Below, one piece after another: positions 1-7,609 of a DNA stretch of 64,000 nucleotides. The notes under the pieces were generated by a model. That model saw nothing but the letters and a program-made list of their open reading frames with translations. It had not been told where the DNA came from and did no database searches. The stretch's first letter is position 1. Each line of letters begins with the position of its first letter. The stretch is taken from the NCBI RefSeq assembly GCF_004217615.1, contig NZ_SHLD01000001.1, positions 3,844,001 to 3,908,000 on the forward strand. Direction: 5' to 3'. Both the position numbers and the translations under genes were made by a program. The stretch comes from Micromonospora kangleipakensis (lineage in GTDB: Bacteria > Actinomycetota > Actinomycetes > Mycobacteriales > Micromonosporaceae).

Positions 1-69
1 CATCGACCGCACCGGCTGAGCCAGCCGGGTCCTTGGTCGGCCACCGGCCCGGCCGGGCACCATGGTCGG

Positions 70-708
70 ATGCGCGCCCGTCCGATCACGCCCGACAGAC
101 TCGTCGCCGAGCTGACCGACCGGCTCGCCGGCACCGCCGTGCCGGGCCGGCTCCGGGTGGCCGTCGACGGTCCGCCGGCGGCCGGCCCCGACGCGCTGGC
201 CGCGGCCCTGGTCGACCCGCTGCGTGCCGCCGGGCGCCCGGTGCTGCACGTGCTCGCCGCCGACTTCCTCCGCCCCGCCTCGCTCCGGCTGGAACAGGGC
301 CGCACCAACCCCGACGCCTACTACGAGGGCTGGGTCGACGAGACCGGGCTGCGCCGGGAGGTGCTCGACCCGGCGGGCGCGGACGGGTCGGGCCGGCTGC
401 TCCCGTCGCTCTGGGACGCCGCCACCGACCGGGCCAGCCGGGCCGGGTACGTCGAGCTGCCCGCCGGTGGCGTAGTGCTGGTCAGCGGGGCGCTGCTGCT
501 CGGCGGCGGGCTGCCCTTCGACATCACCGTGCACCTGGCGCTCTCCCCGGCCGCGCTGGCCCGGCGTACCGACCCGGAGCTGCGCTGGACGCTGCCCGCC
601 TTCGCCCGGTACGCCGACGAGGTCGCTCCGGCCTCCTTCGCCGACGTGGTGGTCCGGGTCGACGACCCCCGCCACCCGGCCGTGGTCGAGCCCGGGGATG
701 CCGGCTGA
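70..708 (+). CDS. Uridine kinase-like P-loop protein with degenerate Walker A
   Basis: This 212-residue protein has the layout of the small actinobacterial uridine/nucleoside kinase-like proteins. It has an N-terminal strand and P-loop position, a 'VLHVLAADFLRP' strand with the substrate Asp, a 'NPDAYYEGW' element and a C-terminal 'HLALSPAALARR' lid-like helix. The P-loop at about residues 34-42 reads GPPAAGPDA, where GxxxxGK[ST] would be expected, so the catalytic lysine is absent. It may bind a nucleotide poorly or serve a non-catalytic role. The assignment rests on overall pattern only. The ATG at 70 is chosen because the protein begins just before the first predicted strand; no clear ribosome-binding site precedes it. 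Confidence 0.6.
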   Translation: MRARPITPDRLVAELTDRLAGTAVPGRLRVAVDGPPAAGPDALAAALVDPLRAAGRPVLHVLAADFLRPASLRLEQGRTNPDAYYEGWVDETGLRREVLDPAGADGSGRLLPSLWDAATDRASRAGYVELPAGGVVLVSGALLLGGGLPFDITVHLALSPAALARRTDPELRWTLPAFARYADEVAPASFADVVVRVDDPRHPAVVEPGDAG

Positions 709-897
709 GCGGCCCGGCCGGCGAACCGGACGGCAGCGACGTCGACGGGCGAAAAAATCGGCGGTTTGATCCTTTCCGGCTGCGGGTAATCGCCCCGCTC
801 ACAGAGCACGGGTGATCTCACCCGGGCATCGACGGACAGGTCCGGGGCGTTACACCGCCCCGGAACCGATGTGAGGCCCCACGAAAGGCAGGCAGCG

Positions 898-1296
898 ATG
901 CTCGTCCACGACACGGTAGCCACGGGCCGGTCCCAGGCGGAGATCGACCAGATCCGGCAGTCCCTGCGGTCGCGCTACGACGAGCTGACCGCGGAGTACG
1001 ACCAGGCCGTCCTGCAGAGCCAGGTGCTGCGCCTGGTGGAGGTCGGCGACACCGCCGGCGACGACCAGGCCGACAGCGGCACCAAGACGGCCGAACGGGA
1101 CACCGCGCAGTCCCTGCTGCGCACCATCCTGGACCGTCGCGCCCAGTTCGAGCACGCGCTGACCCGGCTCGAGGAGGGCACCTACGGGTTCTGCGAGGGT
1201 TGCTCCGCGCCGATCCCGGTGGAGCGGCTGGAGATCTTCCCGTCCGCCACCTCCTGCGTGGCCTGCAAGCAGACCCGGGAGCGGCGGGCTGCCTGA
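898..1296 (+). CDS. DksA/TraR-type C4 zinc-finger protein
   Basis: 132 residues. The first ~95 residues are a charged helical hairpin (coiled coil), followed by a C-terminal zinc finger with Cys99, Cys102, Cys120 and Cys123 ('CEGC' and 'CVAC'). This is the DksA/TraR architecture. Family members insert the coiled coil into the RNA polymerase secondary channel, but the acidic tip residues of E. coli DksA cannot be confirmed here. The ATG at 898 is preferred over an upstream in-frame GTG at 871 because an AAAGG ribosome-binding site lies at good spacing before it. The gene is monocistronic and is followed 47 bp later by a DUF72 gene. Confidence 0.85.
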   Translation: MLVHDTVATGRSQAEIDQIRQSLRSRYDELTAEYDQAVLQSQVLRLVEVGDTAGDDQADSGTKTAERDTAQSLLRTILDRRAQFEHALTRLEEGTYGFCEGCSAPIPVERLEIFPSATSCVACKQTRERRAA

Positions 1297-1343
1297 GCGC
1301 CGCCCGAGTTGCCGGTCGGTCCGACGCGCGGTGGACTCCACCC

Positions 1344-2216
1344 ATGGGTGAGATCAAGGTGGGCACCGCCTCGTGGACCGACCGGACCCTGCTCGACTCC
1401 GGCTGGTACCCGCAGACCGCGGACACCCCGGAGAAGCGGCTGGCCTACTACGCCCGGCAGTTCCCGCTGGTCGAGGTGGACGCCACCTACTACTCGCCGC
1501 CCGCCGAGCGGACGGCGCAGCTCTGGGTGGCCCGCACCCCGCCCGGGTTCACCTTCAACATCAAGGCGTTCAGTCTGCTGACCGGGCATCCGACCCGGGT
1601 CGCCGCGCTCTACAAGGACCTGCGCCCGGAGACCGACAAGAAGAACGTCTACCCGGACGACCTGCCGCCGCAGGCGTACGAGGAGGTCTGGACGCGTTTC
1701 CTGTCCGCCCTGGACCCGCTGGTCGAGGCGGGCCGGCTCGGCGCGCTGCTGTTCCAGTTCCCGCCCTGGTTCACCATCAAGCGGGACAACAAGCAGTACC
1801 TGCTCGAGGTGGCGAAGCGGTGCGCCCCGCTGCGCCCGGTCTTCGAGTTCCGGCACGCGTCCTGGTTCGACGGGGCGAACCGGGACGAGACGCTGGGCTT
1901 CCTGCGCCAGCACCGCCTGGCGTACGTCTGCGTAGACATGCCGCAGGGGCACCGGTCGTCGGTGCCGCCGGTGCTGGCCGCGACCGCGGACCTGGCGGTG
2001 GTCCGGTTCCACGGGCACAGCGACAAGTGGACCAGCAAGGACATCCACGAGAAGTTCGGCTACCGCTACTCCGAGCGGGAGCTGCGGGACTGGGCGCCGA
2101 AGCTGCGCGAGCTGGCCGGTGAGGCCGAGCAGACGCACGTGCTGATGAACAACTGCTACCGCGACCACGCCCAGCGCAACGGCCAGCAGTTGCAGGCCCT
2201 GCTCGGCGCGGACTGA
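1344..2216 (+). CDS. DUF72 (YecE-like) protein, first copy
   Basis: 290 residues with the DUF72 hallmarks: N-terminal 'KVGTASWTD', then 'FPLVEVDATYY', 'TFNIKAF', 'LLFQFPPWF', 'FEFRHASWF' and C-terminal 'VRFHGHS' and 'MNNCYRDHA'. The family adopts a TIM-barrel-like fold and its biochemical function is unknown; one suggestion is nucleic-acid or Fe-S related chemistry. The ATG at 1344 starts directly at the conserved first strand, so the longer upstream extension, which runs through the preceding DksA-like gene, is rejected. A second, divergent DUF72 gene sits 0.7 kb downstream on the other strand. Confidence 0.88.
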   Translation: MGEIKVGTASWTDRTLLDSGWYPQTADTPEKRLAYYARQFPLVEVDATYYSPPAERTAQLWVARTPPGFTFNIKAFSLLTGHPTRVAALYKDLRPETDKKNVYPDDLPPQAYEEVWTRFLSALDPLVEAGRLGALLFQFPPWFTIKRDNKQYLLEVAKRCAPLRPVFEFRHASWFDGANRDETLGFLRQHRLAYVCVDMPQGHRSSVPPVLAATADLAVVRFHGHSDKWTSKDIHEKFGYRYSERELRDWAPKLRELAGEAEQTHVLMNNCYRDHAQRNGQQLQALLGAD

Positions 2217-2321
2217 TTCACCCTGAGCGGGTGAGGCCGGCTCACCCGCTCTCCCCGGAGCATGGACAGTGTGTGCGGTCCGTCGACCGACGCGACCGCA
2301 GGCCGACAGGAGGTGTGGGCC

Positions 2322-2516
2322 ATGACGGTGCGGGTGGTAGCGGATGCACGCCGCGGTGGGGTGCTGCACGTGGTCGGGAAGTCCGACGTGCCCCGGCGTG
2401 GCGAGCGGCCCGGTCGGTTCAGCCCGACCCGGCCCTGGCGGGGGCCCAGCGGGCCGCCGCGCCGCACCGACGACCGACGCTGGGAAACCGACGCACGGGG
2501 GTGGGCAGATGGCTGA
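2322..2516 (+). CDS. Small basic protein with strong RBS, upstream of DUF2267
   Basis: 64-residue ORF starting 'MTVRVVADARRGG'. It is preceded by a near-perfect AGGAGGT Shine-Dalgarno at about 2309-2315 and overlaps the next gene by 8 nt (its TGA at 2514-2516 lies inside the start of the DUF2267 gene at 2509). The product is rich in Arg, Pro and Gly with no recognised domain and is probably disordered in its C-terminal half. The ribosome-binding site and the overlap argue for genuine translation and coupling to DUF2267. No homologue is known to me, so the gene call is tentative. Confidence 0.5.
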   Translation: MTVRVVADARRGGVLHVVGKSDVPRRGERPGRFSPTRPWRGPSGPPRRTDDRRWETDARGWADG

Positions 2517-2937
2517 GCAGCTGATTTCCGCGGTCGAGTCCTCATTGGACAAGACGAACCTGATCCTCAAGGACATCGAGCAGGCATACGGCTGGCCGAA
2601 GGAGCAGCGCAACCAGTCGTACGCGGCGTTGCGCACGGTGCTGCACCTGCTGCGCGACCGGATGCCGCTGCAGCAGAGCGTGGAGTTTTCTCAGCAGTTG
2701 CCGGTGCTGGTACGCGGCATCTACTTCGAAGGCTGGCAGCCGGAGAACGTGCCGATCAAGCTGAACCGGGAAGACTTCCTCTACGAGGTCCGGCAGGGCT
2801 TCCCGTACGACGTGGAGGGCGGCACGGAGCGAGTGGTGCAGGTGGTGCTGGACACCCTGCGCCAGCACGTCACCCAGGGCGAGTGGCAGGACGTCAAGTC
2901 GCAGATGCCGCGGGACCTGGGCCGGATGATTCCCTGA
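2509..2937 (+). CDS. DUF2267 protein
   Basis: 142 residues, all-helical. It has the DUF2267 signature 'SYAALRTVLHLLRDRM', 'QLPVLVRGIYFEGWQP' and 'VVLDTLRQHVTQGE'. The family is widespread in actinobacteria and proteobacteria, and some authors link it to stress-induced or membrane-associated roles; the function is unknown. The ATG at 2509 lies inside the last codons of the small upstream ORF, which suggests translational coupling. Its 3' end overlaps the 3' end of the convergent second DUF72 gene by 44 bp. Confidence 0.85.
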   Translation: MAEQLISAVESSLDKTNLILKDIEQAYGWPKEQRNQSYAALRTVLHLLRDRMPLQQSVEFSQQLPVLVRGIYFEGWQPENVPIKLNREDFLYEVRQGFPYDVEGGTERVVQVVLDTLRQHVTQGEWQDVKSQMPRDLGRMIP

Positions 2938-3727
2938 CCGGCGCCGTCCCGGCCCGCTCCACTCCGGTGGGGCGGGCCCTCGGCGTCCGGCTGACCGGGA
3001 GGCCGGCCCGCCGGGCCAGCGCGGCGAAGGCGACCGCGTCGACGATCGCCGCGCCGCCGGGGTCGTTGTTGAAGTAGACGTACGCCGGCTCGGCGTCGCC
3101 GAACGTCTCGCCCAGCCGACGTACCCAGGACGCCAGCGCGGCCCGGCCGTAGCGTGGCCACGGGCGGGCGCGCCCCTCGTGCAGCCGCAGGTAGCCGAAG
3201 TCGGTGGTCCGCCACAGCGGCGCCACCGGCCGGCTCAGCCGGTCGGCCCAGACCAGCGCGGCCCGGCGCCGTTCGAGGACCCGCCGGGTGTCGTCGCTCC
3301 ACCAGGAGGGGTGCCGGGCCTCCACCGCCACCCGCACGTCGGCGGGGAAGAGCCGCAGCGTCGCGTCGAGCGCGTCGGGGTCGGCGCGCAGGTTCGGCGG
3401 GAGTTGCACGAGCACGGGCCCGAGCCGGTCGCCGAGCCCGCTCGCCCGGCCGAGGAACCGGTCCACCGGCTCGGCCGGCTCCCGCAACCGCTTGACGTGG
3501 GTGAGGTACCGGCTCATCTTCACCGCCACGCAGAAGTCGTCGGGGGTGCGTGCCCGCCAGGCGACGAAGGTGTCCCGCTCGGGCAGCCGGTAGAAGGCGT
3601 TGTTCACCTCGACCGTGGCGAACCGATCGGCGAAGTGCTCCAGCCAGAGCCGCTGCGGCAGCTTCGCCGGGTAGAAGCACTCCCGCCAGTCCCGGTACTG
3701 CCAGCCGGAGGTGCCGACCAGGATCAT
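2894..3727 (-). CDS. DUF72 (YecE-like) protein, second copy
   Basis: 277 residues. It begins 'MILVGTSGWQYRDWRE', the classical DUF72 opening, and continues with 'FATVEVNNAFYRLPE', 'FCVAVKMSRYLTHVKRL', 'VLVQLPPNLRAD', 'VAVEARHPSWW', 'GYLRLHEGR' and 'VYFNNDPGG'. It belongs to a different subfamily from the copy at 1344-2216 (closer to canonical YecE). The last ~20 residues are a Pro/Arg-rich tail that overlaps the convergent DUF2267 gene by 44 bp. Start ATG at 3727; upstream there is an AAGGG-like element. Biochemical function unknown. Confidence 0.88.
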   Translation of the reverse strand: MILVGTSGWQYRDWRECFYPAKLPQRLWLEHFADRFATVEVNNAFYRLPERDTFVAWRARTPDDFCVAVKMSRYLTHVKRLREPAEPVDRFLGRASGLGDRLGPVLVQLPPNLRADPDALDATLRLFPADVRVAVEARHPSWWSDDTRRVLERRRAALVWADRLSRPVAPLWRTTDFGYLRLHEGRARPWPRYGRAALASWVRRLGETFGDAEPAYVYFNNDPGGAAIVDAVAFAALARRAGLPVSRTPRARPTGVERAGTAPVRESSGPGPAASAT

Positions 3728-3775
3728 TGTGATCGCGCCCTTGGAGGTTCGTTGCGGCGTACCGCTGCCGGAGGT

Positions 3776-4933
3776 TCAGGGCTTGTATTCGCTGCGGGTG
3801 CGGGGGAGCCATTGCGGGTGTTCATCCCGAAGGTAGCGGATCAGGCCCTCGCGGAGGTCGCAGCGGAGGTCCCAGGCGCTCGGGCCGTCGGCGGCGGAGG
3901 CCTGGATCTGGATGACCACGCTCTGTGCGGTTGCGTCGACCATCTGCAGCACCCATTGGTCGCGGTCCCAGAGTGGCGACGCCTCGACCAGCCGCCGGGC
4001 CTCCGTGCGTAGGTCATCCAGGTCGGCGGTGTGGTCCACGTGAAGTTTGATCTGGCCGACCACCCGGCTTTCGTTCCGGGTCCAGTTCTGGAACGGGCGT
4101 TCGGTGAAGTAGGTCGTGGGCAGGATGAGCACCCGGTCGTCCCAGAGTCGGATGACGACGTTGGTCAGCTTCAACTCCTCGACGCGGCCCCACTCACCCT
4201 CGATCACCAGGACGTCGCCGACGTGCAGTGAGTCAGCGAAGGCCACCTGGATTCCGGCGAAGGCGTTGCCCAGGGCGGTCCGCGCGGAGAGCCCGATCAC
4301 CGCGCCGACCACTCCGGCCGATCCCAACACCGACAGACCGAACAGGCGTACCGGCCGGAAGGTGACCATGATCAGGCCGATCGCCAGGATGGTGACGACG
4401 GTCGCGGTGAGGCGCCGCACCGGCCGGATCTGGGTGCGGGCGCGCCGGATGCGGCGGTCCGAGACCGCCGCCTCCGGCAGCCGGCTGAAGATGATGCTTT
4501 CGGTGACGTACAGGGCCTTGACGATCAGCCACGCGGTACCGCCGATCAGCAGCAGCTGGACCCCGTGGCGGACTGCTCGAATCCACCAGTCCGGCCCTGT
4601 CGGCATCGCGAAGTACAGCGCTCCGAGCAGCAGCACCATGATCGCGGGACGTCGGCAGGCCCTATACAACGGCGTCAGGCACCACTGGTAGCGGCTGCGG
4701 GCGACTCGCCGGACGAGCACGCCGGTGAACCGGTCCAGCAGTAGGGCCACTCCCAGCGAGGCCAGCAGGATCGCCACCAAGCCCATCAGGCGCCGACCGA
4801 TCCAGCCGTGGTGCTCATGCTCCTCCAACTCCTCGGTCAGGTTTGTCCTGTCCGAGGGTGTCACGCGAGGTCCGGCCGTGCGGTGTGCATCTGGAAACGA
4901 CCAGGTCCAGGCGGGTGGCCGGCGATCGGGCAC
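3776..4933 (-). CDS. MscS-family mechanosensitive channel
   Basis: 385 residues with four hydrophobic segments in the N-terminal half. A pore-lining helix and beta domain follow: 'GVVGAVIGLSARTALGNAFAGIQVAF' is the TM3 equivalent, then 'LHVGDVLVIEGEWGRVEEL' and 'LTNVVIRLWDDRVLILPTTYF', the MscS Sm-like domain signature. It probably acts as a small-conductance osmotic release channel in the cytoplasmic membrane. The start is uncertain: the GTG at 4933 lacks a ribosome-binding site, and an internal GTG at 4864 ('VTPSDRTNLTEEL') is a credible alternative that would remove a Pro/Arg-rich extension. Confidence 0.88.
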   Translation of the reverse strand: MPDRRPPAWTWSFPDAHRTAGPRVTPSDRTNLTEELEEHEHHGWIGRRLMGLVAILLASLGVALLLDRFTGVLVRRVARSRYQWCLTPLYRACRRPAIMVLLLGALYFAMPTGPDWWIRAVRHGVQLLLIGGTAWLIVKALYVTESIIFSRLPEAAVSDRRIRRARTQIRPVRRLTATVVTILAIGLIMVTFRPVRLFGLSVLGSAGVVGAVIGLSARTALGNAFAGIQVAFADSLHVGDVLVIEGEWGRVEELKLTNVVIRLWDDRVLILPTTYFTERPFQNWTRNESRVVGQIKLHVDHTADLDDLRTEARRLVEASPLWDRDQWVLQMVDATAQSVVIQIQASAADGPSAWDLRCDLREGLIRYLRDEHPQWLPRTRSEYKP

Positions 4934-4979
4934 GCATGGGCACGCTGGGACGCCGCCACGCGAGCCGGCACCGCGGGAC

Positions 4980-6179
4980 CTAGGGACCGGTCGCAGCGCC
5001 CATCCTGCGTCGGGTGGCGATGACGGTGGTGGCGACGAGGGCGGCGAGGAGCAGAGCGGTCAGGCGGGACGGCGCGGGTGTGAGGGGGGTGAGCAGCACG
5101 AGCGCCGCGGTGGACCAGTACGGCACCGTCATCTTCAGCTGCTCGTACGGGCGGATGTGCAGCGTCCAGACCGCGATCAGGTAGATGGCGACCGGCGCGG
5201 CCACCGCGTACCCGGCGGCGACGCGCCCGAGGTGTGCCGCGCCGGTCTGGTAGTCGACGTCGACGGCCAGACCCGCGCCGAGCGCGGCCGCCGACGCGAA
5301 GATCAGGTACTGGCCGTATCCCCACAGCAGCGCCACGCGCGGCGAGGTTGCCAGGTGTTCGACCGGACGGTCGAAATAGAGCCACCACATGGCGAAGACG
5401 ATCACCACACCGGCACCGGCGATCGACAGCAGGGCGCTCGCCTTGGTCCCCCTGTCGAAGGCGGTCTGCACGGCGAGGCTGGCGGCGAGTACCGACTCGC
5501 CGAGCACGATGATGGTGAACAGGCCGTACCGCTCGGTTATGTGGCGCGGGTGCCAGATGATCGGAGCGGGGCGCCGGGCCCAGAACGGCAGCAGCAGTTC
5601 GGCGACGGCGACCGCCAGGAAGCCGGGCAACAGCCAGGGCCATCCGTCGGGCAGTGCCAGCCGGGCGATCCAGGCCGCCTGCAGCACGATGATGCCCACG
5701 GCATAGCGCAAGGCGGTGGCTCGCCGCTCGGGGTCGCTGTGGGCGACGCGCAACCACTGCCCGACCATCGCCAGGCGCATGATCACGTACCCGTACGTGA
5801 TGACGGAGAAGTCGCCGTGGTCGAAGGCGCGGGGCACCCCACCGGCGATCACCAGCGCCCCGGCGATCTGGACGAGGGTGGTGAGCCGGTAGACGTCGTC
5901 CTCCGGGTCGTACGCGGAGGCGAACGTGGTGAAGTTCATCCACGCCCACCAGATCGCGAAGAACACCGCCGGGTAGAGGCCGATCCCGTGGCCGATGTCG
6001 GCCTCGCCCAGGTTGTGGTGCAGCCGGTCGGCGGCCTGCCGCACCGCGGCCACGAAGCACAGGTCGAAGAGCAGCTCGAGTGGAGTCACCCTCCGATACG
6101 GCTCGTCGCTGGGGCGGGCGACCATCGGCCGGTACCAGGTGCGTGACGGGGCCCGTGGATGACTCGCCGGCTGGGACAT
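4980..6179 (-). CDS. Low temperature requirement A (LtrA) family membrane protein
   Basis: 399 residues with about ten or more transmembrane segments. It shows the LtrA signature near the N-terminus ('RVTPLELLFDLCFVAAVRQ') and the conserved 'HITERYGLFTIIVLGESVL' in mid-protein. LtrA was named for a Listeria gene needed for growth at low temperature; the molecular activity is unknown. The ATG at 6179 is supported by a GAGGTG ribosome-binding site nine bases upstream. The gene is monocistronic on the minus strand, with the PIG-L gene 152 bp upstream on the same strand. Confidence 0.87.
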   Translation of the reverse strand: MSQPASHPRAPSRTWYRPMVARPSDEPYRRVTPLELLFDLCFVAAVRQAADRLHHNLGEADIGHGIGLYPAVFFAIWWAWMNFTTFASAYDPEDDVYRLTTLVQIAGALVIAGGVPRAFDHGDFSVITYGYVIMRLAMVGQWLRVAHSDPERRATALRYAVGIIVLQAAWIARLALPDGWPWLLPGFLAVAVAELLLPFWARRPAPIIWHPRHITERYGLFTIIVLGESVLAASLAVQTAFDRGTKASALLSIAGAGVVIVFAMWWLYFDRPVEHLATSPRVALLWGYGQYLIFASAAALGAGLAVDVDYQTGAAHLGRVAAGYAVAAPVAIYLIAVWTLHIRPYEQLKMTVPYWSTAALVLLTPLTPAPSRLTALLLAALVATTVIATRRRMGAATGP

Positions 6180-6331
6180 GGCAGCACCTCGGACGGCTCG
6201 CGTGCGGAACGTTCCCTGGGGCCGATCCTTCCGAAGCGCACAGGTCCCACGCGGACTCTCGCCGAAGTTGGCAGCTCGGCTCCACCGCCATGCCTGCAAG
6301 GCGCCGTGACCCGGAGGCGCGACTCGACCGT

Positions 6332-7081
6332 TCAGAAGAGGTCGAAGTGGAAGACCTCGAAGGCGGCGCCGTAGCGGACCCCGAGACGGGTGCCGGCGGG
6401 CCGGCTGATCCCCTCCAGGAACTCCTCCGGGTCGAGGCCGCCGTTCCCGAGCCCGCGCAGGTACTCCTCGTGCGCCCGCAGCGACGCCACGCCCCGGTCG
6501 AAGGTCGCCGTGACGTCCACCCCGTGCCGGGACTGCGGGGAGGCAGCCGCCCAGACCTGCCGTACCCGGTTCCACGGCCCGACGCCGTCGACCAGTTGCT
6601 CCCGGAAGATCCACCGGTTGCCGGCGTCGCGGACCGCGTCCAGCACCGCGCGGCCGGTGGCGATGTGGTCGGCCTGGTTGAGCGCGTACGCCCCGTCCCA
6701 GGTGTCCCGGAAGTTGTTGGTGATGACGACGTCGGGGCGGTGCCGGCGGACCACCGCGGCGATCTCGCGGCGCAGCGCGACGCCGTACTCCAGCAGGCCG
6801 TCGGGGAGGCCGAGGAACTCCACGGTCGGCACCCCGACCAGGGCGGCCGACCCGCGCTGTTCCCGCTCGCGGATCTCCCGGGTCCGTTCCGGCGGCAAGC
6901 CGTCGATGCCCGCCTCGCCGCTGGTGACCAGACAGTAGACGATCTCCTTGCCCTGCTCGGTCCAGCGGGCGACGGCCGCCGCGGCGCCGAACTCCAGGTC
7001 GTCGGGGTGCGCCACCACCGCCAGGCCGCGCTGCCAGTCCTCGGGCAGCGGCTCCAGCGGCTCGACCTCCGGTTGCGCCAT
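6332..7081 (-). CDS. PIG-L/LmbE-family N-acetylglucosaminyl deacetylase-like hydrolase
   Basis: 249 residues. The zinc-binding motif 'AHPDDLEF' is at residues 24-31, followed by 'TSGEAGIDG', 'VEFLGLPDGLL', 'VVITNNFRDTWDGAYALNQADHIATG' (distal His of the metal site) and 'HEEYLRGL'. PIG-L enzymes deacetylate GlcNAc-linked substrates, for example MshB in mycothiol synthesis. This copy is far from mshC and ordinary MshB proteins are longer, so the substrate is open. An AGGAGGG ribosome-binding site precedes the ATG at 7081. It is transcribed divergently from the repeat-peptide gene at 7310. Confidence 0.85.
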   Translation of the reverse strand: MAQPEVEPLEPLPEDWQRGLAVVAHPDDLEFGAAAAVARWTEQGKEIVYCLVTSGEAGIDGLPPERTREIREREQRGSAALVGVPTVEFLGLPDGLLEYGVALRREIAAVVRRHRPDVVITNNFRDTWDGAYALNQADHIATGRAVLDAVRDAGNRWIFREQLVDGVGPWNRVRQVWAAASPQSRHGVDVTATFDRGVASLRAHEEYLRGLGNGGLDPEEFLEGISRPAGTRLGVRYGAAFEVFHFDLF

Positions 7082-7309
7082 GCGACCCTCCTGCCGGCCA
7101 ATTCCCGGTACATCCTGACACCGCACAGCGGTCTGCGCCCGCAGGCGTGGCCTGCCGCAACGGATGGTCCAGGTTCGGGGCCCGGCGAACCGTCCGTGTC
7201 GCCGGGTTCCGACGTCTACCGTGTGGTTAGAGAAGATCGCGCGTGGGGTACCACCCGCTGCACGACGGACCCCGACGGACGACGGGGCGGCACACCCGAG
7301 GGAGCACCC

Positions 7310-7600
7310 ATGGCACTCAACGACGACGACATGCAGACCACCAGCGGCGGCGGCCTCGAGGGCCCGGCCGACGGCGGGGCTACCCCGGGCCAGCAGGACG
7401 GTGGCGCCGACGGTGGCGCGGACCGTGGCGCGGAGCGTGGCGCCGACCAGGGGGCCGACCGTGGCGCCGAGGGGCCGGCCGACGGTGGCGCGACCCCGGG
7501 CCAGCAGGACGGTGGCGCCGACGGTGGCGCCGAGGGTCCGGCCGACGGTGGCGCGACCCCGGGCCAGCGCGACGGCGGCGCCGACGGCAGCGCCCGCTGA
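7310..7600 (+). CDS. Repeat-built Gly/Asp/Ala peptide, candidate modified-peptide precursor
   Basis: 96-residue acidic protein. After a short leader-like N-terminus ('MALNDDDMQTTSGGG') it consists of three near-identical 19-residue units, EGPADGGATPGQ(Q/R)DGGADG, at residues 17-35, 54-72 and 75-93. Between the first and second is a stretch of GADRGAERGAD-type tetrads. It has no Cys, no hydrophobic segment and no signal peptide. It ends only 9 bp before the start of a JmjC-type oxygenase gene and must be co-transcribed with it. The third positions are G/C-rich and the reading frame is kept through the repeats, which argues for translation. A TACCGT -10-like box lies at 7216. Precursor status is inference from composition and context; a structural or ion-binding low-complexity protein is the alternative. 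Confidence 0.7.
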   Translation: MALNDDDMQTTSGGGLEGPADGGATPGQQDGGADGGADRGAERGADQGADRGAEGPADGGATPGQQDGGADGGAEGPADGGATPGQRDGGADGSAR

Positions 7601-7609
7601 CGGATCGTC

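Noticed and set aside
2217..3800. Long antisense ORFs across the DUF72 and DUF2267 genes
   Set aside because: They are shadows of G/C-rich third positions, have low-complexity Arg/Ala/Pro/Gly products and lack ribosome-binding sites.
7340..7600. Regularly spaced DNA repeats that might be a CRISPR-like or tandem-repeat locus
   Set aside because: The repeats are in frame, translate into a consistent peptide, have no unique spacers and no cas genes nearby.
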